Shown here: one piece after another, positions 36,741 to 46,195 of the stretch | Numbering within the stretch: the stretch's first letter is position 1 | Layout of the letters: each line of letters opens with the position of its first letter | Notes under the pieces: generated by a model | Database searches by the model: none | Seen by the model: the letters and a program-made list of their open reading frames with translations, nothing else | Told to the model about the DNA's origin: nothing | Source: JAPLDB01 sp038230515 | Lineage (GTDB): Bacteria; Bacteroidota; Bacteroidia; AKYH767-A; 2013-40CM-41-45 | Length of the DNA stretch: 64,000 bases | NCBI GenBank assembly: GCA_038230515.1 | Contig: JBBRND010000015.1 | Coordinates: 34,294 to 98,293 of the forward strand | Direction of reading: 5' to 3' | Position numbers and translations under genes: made by a program

Positions 36741-37700
36741 ATGAAAAAAATCGCATTTCTCATTCTTGTTTTTGTTTCCTGCAATTCTTCTCCTGAAAAA
36801 AAAGCAGAAGCAAAAATTCCCGTTGTTGCATTTCTTGATCTGTTACAAGATGAAACATTGGCTCAGGCAAAAAAGGGGTTTTTCGTTGCGCTGAACGACA
36901 GCGGTTTTAAAGAAGCCGATTCAACCCTGCACATCATCTACCGCAATGCGCAGGGCGACCAACCCACGCTTCTGCAGGCATGCGATTATCTGATTTCGCA
37001 AAAACCTGATTTGATTGCAACCAACCCCACGCTTTCAACCATCACTGCAGTTCAACGCACAAAAGATATTCCTGTCTTCATGATGGTTTCTCCGCGACCT
37101 GATCTTGCAAAACTAACCGATGCAAAAGGCAGCGCCCCGCAAAATCTTTATGGCACGTATGAAACACTTGAATACATTGACACTTCAGTAATGCTGATCA
37201 AATCCATTCTTCCCGGTGCAAAAAAAATCGGAACCATCTATAACCAATCCGAGCCGCAAAGTGTGGATGCATTGAACCGGATTGAAAGCGAATGTTCAAA
37301 GCTTGGTTTAACGTTGGAAAAACTTCCTGTCAATAATTCGAATGAAGCGCAGTTGGTTGTTCAGGCATTATTGCGAAAAAAGATTGATGCCTTTTTCGCC
37401 TTGCCCGACAACACCGTTTTTTCTTCCATGGAAGTAATCGTAAAAAGCTGTGATGATTCTAAAGTTCCCGTATTCACCAGCGAGGAAGGATTGGTGAAGC
37501 GCGGAGCAGTTGCCGCTTTCGGTGCCGACATGTATCAATGGGGCTATCAAAGCGGGGCGCAGGCGGCTACCTTTCTGAAAAACAAATCAACCCAAGGATT
37601 GCAGCCGGAAATGGTGAGAGTGAGGAGAAGAGTTTGTAATGAGAAGAAAGCAAAACAGTATGGATTGAAGTTTAATGAAACGTTTGTAGAGGTGAAGTAG
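36741..37700 (+). CDS. ABC transporter substrate-binding lipoprotein (TrpX-like)
   Basis: 319 residues. The signal ends in a lipobox, FVSC, so Cys14 is the likely lipid anchor. The body is the two-lobe type 1 binding fold of the ABC_sub_bind family (LQDETLAQAKKGFFVALNDSG, PQNLYGTYETLEYIDTSV, KKIGTIYNQSEPQSVDALNRIE). Relatives bind tryptophan, tyrosine or other amino-acid-like ligands. Its permease and ATPase genes are 2.5 kb away (40180-41831), past an unrelated exported-protein gene and a repeat array. Confidence 0.88.
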   Translation: MKKIAFLILVFVSCNSSPEKKAEAKIPVVAFLDLLQDETLAQAKKGFFVALNDSGFKEADSTLHIIYRNAQGDQPTLLQACDYLISQKPDLIATNPTLSTITAVQRTKDIPVFMMVSPRPDLAKLTDAKGSAPQNLYGTYETLEYIDTSVMLIKSILPGAKKIGTIYNQSEPQSVDALNRIESECSKLGLTLEKLPVNNSNEAQLVVQALLRKKIDAFFALPDNTVFSSMEVIVKSCDDSKVPVFTSEEGLVKRGAVAAFGADMYQWGYQSGAQAATFLKNKSTQGLQPEMVRVRRRVCNEKKAKQYGLKFNETFVEVK

Positions 37701-37779
37701 AAAATTTTCTGCATCCCTCGCCCTCGCGCAATAAAAAAGTTCCGGAACCGCTTCGGGGTTAGTTTCAGTTTAACTTCGC

Positions 37780-37787
37780 TATCTTTG
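37780..37787 (+). promoter_or_regulatory. Probable -7 box of the 37806 gene
   Basis: TATCTTTG, a perfect TAnnTTTG match, ends 18 bp before the chosen ATG at 37806. No clear TTTG is found 19 bases upstream. It supports the ATG at 37806 over the in-frame TTG and ATG codons at 37785 and 37788, which overlap or abut this box. Confidence 0.45.
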
Positions 37788-37805
37788 ATGCATAGTACGA
37801 ACCCC

Positions 37806-39446
37806 ATGCGCCTTAAGTATCTTTTTGCATTGCTCATTATTTTTTCGGGAGAGGCGAGAGCGCAGGCGCCAACTATCGAGTGGCAAACTTGTCTCGGTGG
37901 CACCCAGACAGAAGGATTTTTGACCTTCATAAATGGTTTGCAACAAACAATTGATGGAGGATATATAATTGGCTCTAGAACTAATTCCAATGATGGGAAT
38001 GTCTCCGGAAATCATGGAGGAAATTGCGGAGCGGCTTGTAATGATGGATGGGTAGTAAAATTGGATAGTGGAGGGATTATCCAATGGCAAAAATGCTTAG
38101 GTGGAACAAGCGAAGATGTCTTCTCAGCAATTCATGAGACTTTTGATGGTGGCATTATTGTCGCTGGTCAAACAAATTCAAATGATGGAGATGTAAGTGG
38201 TTTGCATTCCGGAACAGGAGGTGATTTTTGGGTTTGTAAATTGGGCAACGTTGGTAATTTACAATGGCAAAAATGTCTTGGTGGTACTGATGACGACTTT
38301 GCATTATCTATTGTCTTATCTCCAGATAGTGGATATCTAATAGCTGGTCAAACAAGCTCAAATGATGGTGATGTAAGTGGAAACCCATTTCCGGGTTCTC
38401 CATTTGCATGGATAACAAGACTTAATGGCAGTGGCAACGTTATATGGCAAAAATGTTTGCCAAATACTTATAATCCAGGAAATGTTTCTGCAACGCATAC
38501 AATTGATGGAGGTTATATAGTAGCATGCACCGGTGGAGGTTTATTGTATCACAACAACTCAAAAGAATACTGTATGTCAAAAGTGGACAGCATGGGAAAT
38601 TTGCAATGGCAAAAATTTTATGGCGGAAATGATAATGATCAACCTAATTGTATCCGGCAAACTCGTGACGGAGGTTTTGTTATGGCGGGTTACACCGATT
38701 CGCACGATGGAGATGTAACTTTTAACCATCGCGATACCACTCTTGGAAGTTTACTTTGGCATGATGAATACTGGATAATAAAAACTGACAGCTCGGGTAA
38801 TTTGCAGTTTCAGAAATCATTAGGAGGTAACTGGAATGACATAGCATATTCAATTGAACAATGTCTGGATGGGGGATACATAATTTCTGGTCAAGCGATG
38901 TCAAATGATGGTGATATTAACAATGGTCTTCATGGGGGAGGAACCTTCGGTGGTCCAGGAGATTGTTGGATTGTAAAATTAGATTCTGCTTTCGGCTTGC
39001 AATGGCAGAAATGTTTTGGTGGTTTTGGCGATGATATTGGCGAAGTAATAAGTCAAACTAGTGATCAAGGGTTTATTCTTAAATCATCCTCATTCTCAAA
39101 TGATGGAGATGTGAGTGGTAATCATGGAAATGGAGACATCTGGATTGTTAAGCTTTCTCCCTCCTCTACAGGATTAACAACTATCAATAACCCAATAACA
39201 GATTTCACCGCTTGCCTAAACAGAACCAATAGAAGTTTAGATTTAAACTTTTACGCCAACGGCAACGAGCATACACAAGTACAACTCTTAGATATAACCG
39301 GCAGAGTGCTGCTCTCGCAACCCCTTGCAGTAACAGCGGGTTTTAATAAACAAGAAGTGCAGGCAGGTCAGCTTGCTGGCGGGGTGTATGTGGTAAGGTT
39401 GGTAACAGAGGGCGGGAGTGTGGTAAAGAAGTTAATTAAGAATTAG
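37806..39446 (+). CDS. T9SS-exported tandem-repeat protein
   Basis: 546 residues from the ATG at 37806, which gives a signal peptide (MRLKYLFALLIIF...ARA). The body consists of about nine repeats of 50-65 residues built on WQKCLGGT..D and T.DGGYI..G.T.SNDGDVSG, each with an Asp-rich turn; this suggests a beta-propeller. A T9SS type A C-terminal domain of about 80 residues (VQLLDITGRVLLS, GGVYVVRLVTEGGSVVKKLIKN) ends the chain. It is a secreted or surface-anchored protein of unknown function, related in pattern to the 60996 gene. Confidence 0.88.
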   Translation: MRLKYLFALLIIFSGEARAQAPTIEWQTCLGGTQTEGFLTFINGLQQTIDGGYIIGSRTNSNDGNVSGNHGGNCGAACNDGWVVKLDSGGIIQWQKCLGGTSEDVFSAIHETFDGGIIVAGQTNSNDGDVSGLHSGTGGDFWVCKLGNVGNLQWQKCLGGTDDDFALSIVLSPDSGYLIAGQTSSNDGDVSGNPFPGSPFAWITRLNGSGNVIWQKCLPNTYNPGNVSATHTIDGGYIVACTGGGLLYHNNSKEYCMSKVDSMGNLQWQKFYGGNDNDQPNCIRQTRDGGFVMAGYTDSHDGDVTFNHRDTTLGSLLWHDEYWIIKTDSSGNLQFQKSLGGNWNDIAYSIEQCLDGGYIISGQAMSNDGDINNGLHGGGTFGGPGDCWIVKLDSAFGLQWQKCFGGFGDDIGEVISQTSDQGFILKSSSFSNDGDVSGNHGNGDIWIVKLSPSSTGLTTINNPITDFTACLNRTNRSLDLNFYANGNEHTQVQLLDITGRVLLSQPLAVTAGFNKQEVQAGQLAGGVYVVRLVTEGGSVVKKLIKN

Positions 39447-39650
39447 AAATGTTGGCAGCTGTTTCTAAAGCCGGGTGAGCGCGCACAGGCAAACGCGCAA
39501 CACCTGTTGGCACGAAAATCTTCCTTTTATTTGAAACCTAGCAGCGGCTGTGCGAGCTTCCTAACGGAAGGTAGGCAAAACGTCATTTTTTCTTACAACC
39601 TTCGAAATTTGCGAATTTACCTGTAAATCCCGCGATTGATTTTAGTTCTC
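39447..39650. other. Gene-free spacer before the 21-bp repeat array
   Basis: No coding signal. It contains a TGCGAATTTAC stretch (reverse complement GTAAATTCGCA) resembling the ATTCGTAAATTCG motif found at 6546 and 30076. Confidence 0.4.
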
Positions 39651-40040
39651 CCGCCATTGTTAGCGACTAAACCACGACTGTTCCCGACCAAACCACGATT
39701 GCTACCTGCAAAACCACGACCGTTGTCGACTAAACCACGACTGTTCCCGACCAAACCACGATTGCTACCTGCAAAACCACGACCGTTGTCGACTAAACCA
39801 CGACTGTTTCCGACCAAACCACGATTGCTACCTGCAAAACCACGACCGTTGTCGACTAAACCACGACTGTTCCCGACCAAACCACGATTGCTATCTGCAA
39901 AACCACGACTGTTGTCGACTAAACCACGATTGTTCCCGACCAAACCACGATTGCTATCTGCAAAACCACGACTGTTGCCGACCAAACATGAATTGTTGGC
40001 GATAAAACATGGAATGTTGACGATCAAACAACGAGTGATT
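39651..40040. repeat. 21-bp tandem repeat array with 63-bp higher-order period
   Basis: About 18-19 contiguous 21-bp units of the form CTAAACCACGA-YTGTT-NN-CGA. Three variant units (ending TTCCCGACCAA, CTACCTGCAAA and TTGTCGACTAAA) follow each other in fixed order, giving a 63-bp super-unit repeated about four times, with degenerate units at the right edge. Both strands stay open across it because 21 is a multiple of three. It lies directly upstream of the ABC permease gene. Confidence 0.9.
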
Positions 40041-40179
40041 TTTATTAATCCGCAATTGTTCCCAGGGGCTTCAGTTGGTTTGTGCGTAGTTATGCATAAC
40101 TCAACTGACGTTTCAATTCTTTAAACTTTTCCCGCATTCACATTCGAACTAATTTCGCTCATCATTTTTCTCAATCAAC

Positions 40180-41085
40180 ATGCAATCAACAGGCGGCATT
40201 CTTACCTTTGATGCCTGCTTCATGAACTTCTACCTCACCGCCATACTTCTCGGTCTCGGGTTTGCATCGCTTGCACTTGGCATTTTTATTTCCATGCGCA
40301 TCTTCAACATTCCTGATATTACTACCGATGGAAGTTTTACGCTCGGTGGTGCAGTCACCGCAGTGCTGCTTTCGCACCAATATTCCTTGCCTGTCATTTT
40401 AATTCTCGCATTTCTTTCGGGCGCAGTTGCGGGTTCGCTCACAGGAATCATTCATACCAAACTAAAAGTGAATGCGCTTCTTGCGGGTATCCTGGTTATG
40501 ACTGCATTGTATTCCGTCAATCTTGCATTAATGGGGCGATCAAACATTCCGCTCATCGGCATCACCACCATTTTCTCCATCGGAAGTTTTTTTGCAAATG
40601 AATCCTCTCAGCAGATTTTCGTTCTCATTCTTTTTCCGGCAATCATCTGGCTCATTATTTCGAAGCTTCTTAAAACTGACTTCGGTCTTGCCATGCGCGC
40701 AACAGGAAATAATGAAAACATGATTCGTGCGTTGGGTGTCAATACAGACCGCATGAAAATAATCGGGCTTGCCCTTGCAAACGGACTCACCGCACTCAGC
40801 GGATTTCTTATCACACAGATACAGGGTTTTGCCGACATCAATATGGGAATAGGAATTGTCATTCTCGGATTAGGTTCAGTCATGATCGGAGAAATTTTCT
40901 CAAAAACATTTCGGATTAAAAATATTTCTATTCAGTTGCTCACTGTTATTGCCGGCAGCATTCTTTTCAGATTGATACTTGCCTTTGCACTATCCATCGG
41001 CATTGATCCGCTGTATCTGAAACTTGTAGTCGCAGTTTTTGTTTTGATCGTTGTAAGCATCCCTAATTTGAAGCGAGCCGAATGA
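40180..41085 (+). CDS. ABC transporter permease (BPD_transp_2 / TrpY type)
   Basis: 301 residues with 8-9 membrane helices, no signal peptide. Family marks: LGIFISMRIFNIPDITTDGSFTLGGAV, GLAMRATGNNENMIRALGVNTDRMK and NGLTALSGFLITQIQGFADINMGIGIVILGLGSVMIGE. It forms the channel for the TrpX-like binding protein at 36741. A shorter start at 40222 (MNFYLTAILLG) would begin directly in the first helix and is an equal candidate. It overlaps the ATPase gene by 4 bp. Confidence 0.88.
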   Translation: MQSTGGILTFDACFMNFYLTAILLGLGFASLALGIFISMRIFNIPDITTDGSFTLGGAVTAVLLSHQYSLPVILILAFLSGAVAGSLTGIIHTKLKVNALLAGILVMTALYSVNLALMGRSNIPLIGITTIFSIGSFFANESSQQIFVLILFPAIIWLIISKLLKTDFGLAMRATGNNENMIRALGVNTDRMKIIGLALANGLTALSGFLITQIQGFADINMGIGIVILGLGSVMIGEIFSKTFRIKNISIQLLTVIAGSILFRLILAFALSIGIDPLYLKLVVAVFVLIVVSIPNLKRAE

Positions 41086-41831
41086 TTGAGTTGAAACATA
41101 TCAGCAAAACATTTAACCGCAACACAAGCGATCCCGTTGTTGCTCTGCGGGATTTAAGTTTGACAATTGCTGAAAAAAGTTTTGTAGTAGTAGTCGGATC
41201 AAACGGTTCGGGCAAGTCAACCCTGCTCAATGCACTTGCAGGAACAATTCGTGTTGATGAAGGAGAAATTCTTATTGATGGCATTGACATCACAAAGCTA
41301 AGCGACTATCAGCGCAGCAAATGGGTTGCGCGCGTATTTCAAAACCCGATGACAGGAACTGCTCCTGAACTTACCGTGCTTGAAAACTTTCGTCTCGCTT
41401 CTTTACGTACTCAATCAAAAGGTTTCCGCATTGGCACCGGAGAGAAGTTTAAGCAACTGGTAAAGGAAAAAATTTATATGCTCAATCTTGGGTTGGAAAA
41501 TAAAATAACTCAACCCATGGGAACCCTCTCAGGCGGACAGCGGCAAGCACTCACATTGTTGATGGCAGTTATGGACGAAACGAAAATTCTTTTAATGGAT
41601 GAACCCACCGCTGCGCTCGATCCTAAAACATCAGAACTTATTCTTCAGCTAGCCGGTAAAATCATTCGCGAGTTTCATCTCACGGTTTTGTTTGTAACGC
41701 ATCAGCTTAAAGATGCCCTGCATTATGGCGATCGCATAATCAGGATGAACGAAGGAAGCATTGCAGAAGATTTAAGCAACGAATCAAAATCGAAGTTGAA
41801 GATTGATGAAGTTTATCGTTGGTTTGAATGA
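41082..41831 (+). CDS. ABC transporter ATPase for the TrpXY-like importer
   Basis: 249 residues. Walker A GSNGSGKST, Q-loop VFQNPMTGTAPELTV, signature LSGGQRQ, Walker B ILLMDEPTAAL, and the H-loop FVTHQL are all intact. It overlaps the permease gene by 4 bp. With the permease and the lipoprotein at 36741 it makes a complete importer for an amino-acid-like ligand. Confidence 0.92.
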   Translation: MIELKHISKTFNRNTSDPVVALRDLSLTIAEKSFVVVVGSNGSGKSTLLNALAGTIRVDEGEILIDGIDITKLSDYQRSKWVARVFQNPMTGTAPELTVLENFRLASLRTQSKGFRIGTGEKFKQLVKEKIYMLNLGLENKITQPMGTLSGGQRQALTLLMAVMDETKILLMDEPTAALDPKTSELILQLAGKIIREFHLTVLFVTHQLKDALHYGDRIIRMNEGSIAEDLSNESKSKLKIDEVYRWFE

Positions 41832-41921
41832 TTTAGTTAGTATTCCGTTAAACAAGCGATGCTTCCATCCTATATTCATGATTATTCTTTAATTTGCAGC
41901 TTATTCAATTAGAAAACTTTG

Positions 41922-43991
41922 ATGAGAAAATTCGTAGCCCTCTTTGCACTCTTGTTTGTCTTTGCAAATTTTTCTTTTGCGCAAATGCTGAATCCAGTGA
42001 AGTGGACGTACAGCATGGAGCAAAATGGAGATGGAGTTACACTTACTTTCAAGGCAAACATTCAGAATGAATGGCACATCTATTCCCAATTTACACCTGA
42101 TGGCGGTCCGCTGCCAATGACATTTACCTTCGATAAAAAAAGTTGTTATGAATTGATTGGAAAAGTTACTGAGCCGAAGCCGCACGAGGAATTTGATTCT
42201 ACCTTCGGAGTAAAAGTGCTCACGTTTACAGGCAGCAACACGTTCACACAAAAAATAAAACTCAGCGGAACTGCCTGCAAGATTACAGGTCATATTGACG
42301 GGCAAGTGTGTAAAGAATCATGCATCCTGTTCGACTCTACATTTGTGTTCGATATTGGATCAAAAGAAAAAGGCAGTTTAGAAAAGGGAAGTAAAGCAGT
42401 TCTAGAAGCATCAACAGCCGGTATGCACGATACCGTAACTTCTTCTGCCCCCGCAAAAATTCCTGTTGATACTTCTGCTTCTTCTTCTGGTGCTGCTGTT
42501 ACTACTTCATCCGTATCAGGCAGTGGAACGCTCGAGGAAGGTTGCGGCATCTCCGAGGATGGTTCAGGCGCAACCACCGATAAATCATTCTGGGGAATTT
42601 TTATTGCAGGAATGCTTGGCGGATTTCTTGCGCTCCTTACACCATGCGTATTTCCGATGATACCGATGACAGTTAGTTTTTTTACCAAGCGAAGCGGCAG
42701 TCGTAAAAAAGGAATTATGAATGCGTTGATTTATGCTGCTTCTATCATCATCATTTATGTAGTGCTTGGATTACTTGTTACTGTTTCCTTCGGCAGCGAT
42801 GCGCTCAACGATCTTGCAAGCAATGGTTTTTTCAACATGCTCTTCTTTGTCATCTTCATTATTTTCGCTATTTCATTTTTCGGAGCGTTCGAAATTGTAC
42901 TGCCAAGCTCAATCATTAACAAAGCAGACAAGGCAAGCGATAGGGGAGGGCTGATCGGAATTTTCTTTATGGCGTTCACGCTCTCGCTCGTTTCTTTCTC
43001 TTGCACAGGTCCCATCATCGGCACTTTATTGGTGGAGGCAGCGCATGGTAGAAGTTACATCGGTCCCGTGGCAGGCATGTTTGGATTTTCGTTTGCGCTT
43101 GCAATTCCGTTTGCAATCTTCGCCATGTTTCCCGGTTTGCTTCATGCAATGCCAAAGTCTGGCGGCTGGTTGAATACTGTAAAAGTTTGTCTCGGATTTA
43201 TTGAACTGGCACTCGCATTAAAGTTCCTCAGCAATGTTGACCTTGCTTATCACTGGGGATTTTTAAAAAGAGAAATTTTTATTGTGCTCTGGATTATCAT
43301 CTTCGCCATGATGGGTTTTTATCTGCTCGGCAAACTTCGTTTCTCTCATGACAGCGAAGTTGAAATTATATCCATCGGACGATTGATCTTTGCAATTATG
43401 TCCCTTTCATTCGCGCTGTATCTCACTCCTGGCATTTGGGGCGCACCACTAAAACTTATCAGCGGTTTTCCTCCTCCTGAGTTTTACAAAGAATGGAAAA
43501 CTTCAAAGGGTGGAGATTGTCCGCACGATCTTAATTGCTTTCACGATTTCGATGAAGGTATGAAGTATGCAAAAACTCAAGGCAAGCCGGTAATGATTGA
43601 CTTTACCGGATGGAGTTGCGTGAATTGCCGCAAGATGGAGGACAATGTGTGGAGCGATCCGAAGGTGCTTAAGAAACTAAGTGATGATTATGTACTTGTT
43701 TCACTTTATGTTGATGATAAAGAACTGCTGCCTGAGGCCATGCAATCCATTTCGGCCACCACCGGAAAAAAAATAAAAACAACAGGCAACAAATGGAGCG
43801 ACTTGCAAGCAAGTGTTTACAATACCAACTCTCAGCCCTACTATATTCTTTTGGACAACAAAGGAAAAATTCTTGCCCATCCGCGTGGCTATACGCCTAA
43901 CATCAAGCAATACCTTTCTTATCTGGATGAAGGGCTTTGCCGCTACGAAAAACGAAAAGCCGGGGATAAGAATCTTGCCGAATTGCGGTAG
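41922..43991 (+). CDS. dsbD: Thiol:disulfide interchange protein DsbD
   Basis: 689 residues from the ATG at 41922. Signal peptide (MRKFVALFALLFVFANFSFAQ). Residues 25-145 form a DsbD alpha-like domain of the DsbC/YvlB kind. A Ser/Thr-rich linker leads to eight membrane helices at about 225-525, with the conserved Cys pair in LLTPCVFPM and FSCTGPIIG. A C-terminal thioredoxin-like domain carries the redox site SCVNCRKME near residue 565. DsbD passes electrons from cytosolic thioredoxin across the inner membrane to periplasmic thiol enzymes. Confidence 0.93.
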   Translation: MRKFVALFALLFVFANFSFAQMLNPVKWTYSMEQNGDGVTLTFKANIQNEWHIYSQFTPDGGPLPMTFTFDKKSCYELIGKVTEPKPHEEFDSTFGVKVLTFTGSNTFTQKIKLSGTACKITGHIDGQVCKESCILFDSTFVFDIGSKEKGSLEKGSKAVLEASTAGMHDTVTSSAPAKIPVDTSASSSGAAVTTSSVSGSGTLEEGCGISEDGSGATTDKSFWGIFIAGMLGGFLALLTPCVFPMIPMTVSFFTKRSGSRKKGIMNALIYAASIIIIYVVLGLLVTVSFGSDALNDLASNGFFNMLFFVIFIIFAISFFGAFEIVLPSSIINKADKASDRGGLIGIFFMAFTLSLVSFSCTGPIIGTLLVEAAHGRSYIGPVAGMFGFSFALAIPFAIFAMFPGLLHAMPKSGGWLNTVKVCLGFIELALALKFLSNVDLAYHWGFLKREIFIVLWIIIFAMMGFYLLGKLRFSHDSEVEIISIGRLIFAIMSLSFALYLTPGIWGAPLKLISGFPPPEFYKEWKTSKGGDCPHDLNCFHDFDEGMKYAKTQGKPVMIDFTGWSCVNCRKMEDNVWSDPKVLKKLSDDYVLVSLYVDDKELLPEAMQSISATTGKKIKTTGNKWSDLQASVYNTNSQPYYILLDNKGKILAHPRGYTPNIKQYLSYLDEGLCRYEKRKAGDKNLAELR

Positions 43992-44056
43992 AAACGGCTA
44001 ATGCGATGGCCTTCTAGAGCTGTCTTTTTTTTAATCAGAATTTTACCTGAGAAAAA

Positions 44057-45172
44057 TCAATACGTATTCCCGTTGTAAAAAACCTTCCAGGTGTTTGTAC
44101 CAACCATGTACCACACCACCTCGTTGTTCACATAATATTTGCTTACCGTTTCGTGAGAAACCACAGCAAGTTTTCCGTGGTTGAAAAATTTGAGCACACC
44201 ATCAATGTCAAGATAGGCAACCCCATCAGTGCTTAGTTTGTAATCCTTTGGCACGATGTCGTCAATAAGCACAGACTCGTTATTGTAAAACGCGCGGAAC
44301 TCGCTGTTGTAGCCATACACAATTATGTTGCCGTTCACATCATAAAAATCCGGTCGCTGGCTTTGCAATTTTCGGGTATTTCCATTGCTGAACACACGGA
44401 AGTTTCCATCGTAATCAATATATGCCATCACACCATAACCAACTTTGAACGATTCAGGTGCGTGAATATCAACCTGCGCAGTTTGTCCTTTGTAGAAGAG
44501 GTGAAAATAGTTCTGATAACTGTCAACATAAGCTACAATATCGCGCCCTGCTTCGAAAGAGATTGGAGTTGTGCTTTCCACATCAATCACCTCACCATGA
44601 TAATAAACTTTGAAGTAGCCCGATTGATTTATATAAGCAACTGTGTTGCTACCTAGCTTTACGCTTTGTGGCTGGTTGAGCAACGAACTTTCAATAGTAT
44701 TGTTGCTGCCATTGTAATAAACACCAAGGTTGTAATTGCTGTCATCAAAATAAGCAACCAAACTGTCGCCTACATAAAACTGTTTACAGTAGAAAGATAC
44801 TTTTTGCGATTTTCCGTTTTCAAAAACATACAGCACGCTGCCAACATTATATGCAGTAAGATAGTTGGAAGAGTAATAGCTGAAAAGATCGCTTGCATAC
44901 AACTGGTGATACTTGCGCCCGTTGTAGTAAATCTGAAATTCGCCTGTGTTGTCAATATATGCAACAGAGTTCCCTCCAGCTTTAAAAGATTTCACCGGAA
45001 GATATTCCAACTGCTGATAAATGCCACGATCAAAAACCTGAAATGCTCCACGGTAGTCAGTGTAAGCCGCAGTGCCTTGTGAGAAGGAAGTTTGAGACAA
45101 AAGGACAAAGAGAATAAATGCAATCCAGGTGAGATGGAAGTTTCTGGTTTCCAGTTTGCAGTTTCTGTTCAT
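44057..45172 (-). CDS. Exported repeat protein, probable beta-propeller, coupled to gldA
   Basis: 371 residues. The signal sequence is late (hydrophobic stretch 15-30, ending SFSQ). The mature chain has about eight repeats of 35-45 residues with the core VAYIDxxGxFxVFYNG (for example YTDYRGAFQVFDRG, YIDNTGEFQIYYNG, YINQSGYFKVYYHG, YIDYDGNFRVFSNG), suggesting a WG-like or propeller fold. The start overlaps the gldA stop (ATGA at 45169-45172), so the two are co-translated. Function unknown; the coupling suggests a link with the envelope ABC system. Confidence 0.75.
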   Translation of the reverse strand: MNRNCKLETRNFHLTWIAFILFVLLSQTSFSQGTAAYTDYRGAFQVFDRGIYQQLEYLPVKSFKAGGNSVAYIDNTGEFQIYYNGRKYHQLYASDLFSYYSSNYLTAYNVGSVLYVFENGKSQKVSFYCKQFYVGDSLVAYFDDSNYNLGVYYNGSNNTIESSLLNQPQSVKLGSNTVAYINQSGYFKVYYHGEVIDVESTTPISFEAGRDIVAYVDSYQNYFHLFYKGQTAQVDIHAPESFKVGYGVMAYIDYDGNFRVFSNGNTRKLQSQRPDFYDVNGNIIVYGYNSEFRAFYNNESVLIDDIVPKDYKLSTDGVAYLDIDGVLKFFNHGKLAVVSHETVSKYYVNNEVVWYMVGTNTWKVFYNGNTY

Positions 45173-46086
45173 GCTTCGTTTTTTGTTAATTGATGAAATA
45201 CTTCTTCCAGACTCTGCTCTTCTTTCTGCATTGACAAAACCATCAATTGATTTAATACTGCAAACTGAAATACCGCGGGGCGCACATCTTCTTTTGAGTC
45301 AGCGAAAATTTTCCATGTGTTGCCTTTGACAAGCATCACTCTTTTTACTCCGGGTATGGAAGCAATCTTTATGCGCTCAATGTCTTTATCAAATTCAGCG
45401 ATTACAATATTTTCGTTTCCTGATTTTTGCTGAAGGATGCCTGTGCTTTCATCAGCAACAATTTTTCCTTTGTTCACAATGATCACGCGGTCGCAGATAG
45501 CTTCCACTTCCTGCATGATGTGCGTAGAGAGCATAACTGTTTTTTCTTTGCCGATATTTTTTATCAGCTCGCGTATTTCCACCAACTGATTCGGATCAAG
45601 ACCGGATGTGGGTTCATCTAATATGAGAACTTCCGGATTGTGAATCATTGCTTGTGCAAGCCCAACCCGCTGACGATACCCTTTTGAAAGCGCACCGATT
45701 TTTTTCTTCTGTTCAATTTGCAAGCCGGTCACTTCAATCATTTCATCAATGCGCTGCTTGCGGCTTCCGTTCAGTTTGTAAACACCGGCAACAAAGTCGA
45801 GATATTCTTTCACATACATTTCCAGATACAGCGGATTGTGTTCCGGCAGGTAGCCAACTTTTTTCCTCACCTCTATGGATTGTTCAGTAACATCATATCC
45901 GCATACAGAAACACTCCCGGAAGTTTGCGGAATAAAACACGTAATGATTTTCATCATCGTTGATTTGCCCGCACCGTTCGGCCCGAGAAAACCAACCACC
46001 TGTCCGTTGCCTACTTCAAAGCTGACGGTGTCAAGCGCTTTTTGCTCCCCGTAAATTTTTGTGATGTTGTTTACCTGAATAGACAT
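45169..46086 (-). CDS. gldA: Gliding-motility-type ABC ATPase GldA
   Basis: 305 residues. Walker A GPNGAGKST, signature LSKGYRQRVGLAQA, Walker B VLILDEPTSGLDPNQ and H-loop STHIMQEV. The sequence (YGEQKALDTVSFEVGNGQVVGFLGPNG; QMKIITCFIPQTSG-like) matches the GldA group. GldA with GldF and GldG forms an ABC transporter needed for gliding in flavobacteria; gldF and gldG are not adjacent. A homologue in a non-gliding relative would be a general envelope transporter. Confidence 0.85.
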   Translation of the reverse strand: MSIQVNNITKIYGEQKALDTVSFEVGNGQVVGFLGPNGAGKSTMMKIITCFIPQTSGSVSVCGYDVTEQSIEVRKKVGYLPEHNPLYLEMYVKEYLDFVAGVYKLNGSRKQRIDEMIEVTGLQIEQKKKIGALSKGYRQRVGLAQAMIHNPEVLILDEPTSGLDPNQLVEIRELIKNIGKEKTVMLSTHIMQEVEAICDRVIIVNKGKIVADESTGILQQKSGNENIVIAEFDKDIERIKIASIPGVKRVMLVKGNTWKIFADSKEDVRPAVFQFAVLNQLMVLSMQKEEQSLEEVFHQLTKNEA

Positions 46087-46195
46087 AAATTCTTCTTCGC
46101 CCCAAAACTAAAATATTTTGAGTTAGGATTCCGTGAATTCTTTTACAGCATCATGCATCTTGCATCCAGCATCAATTTTTTACTTTCGCTCACTC

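Noticed and set aside
39651..40040. CRISPR array
   Set aside because: Units are contiguous with no unique spacers and no cas genes are near; the 63-bp super-period repeats the same three variants.
39617..40124. Long frames on both strands across the 21-bp array
   Set aside because: Both strands are open for the same reason (period divisible by three), and the translations are low-complexity heptads. Not genes.
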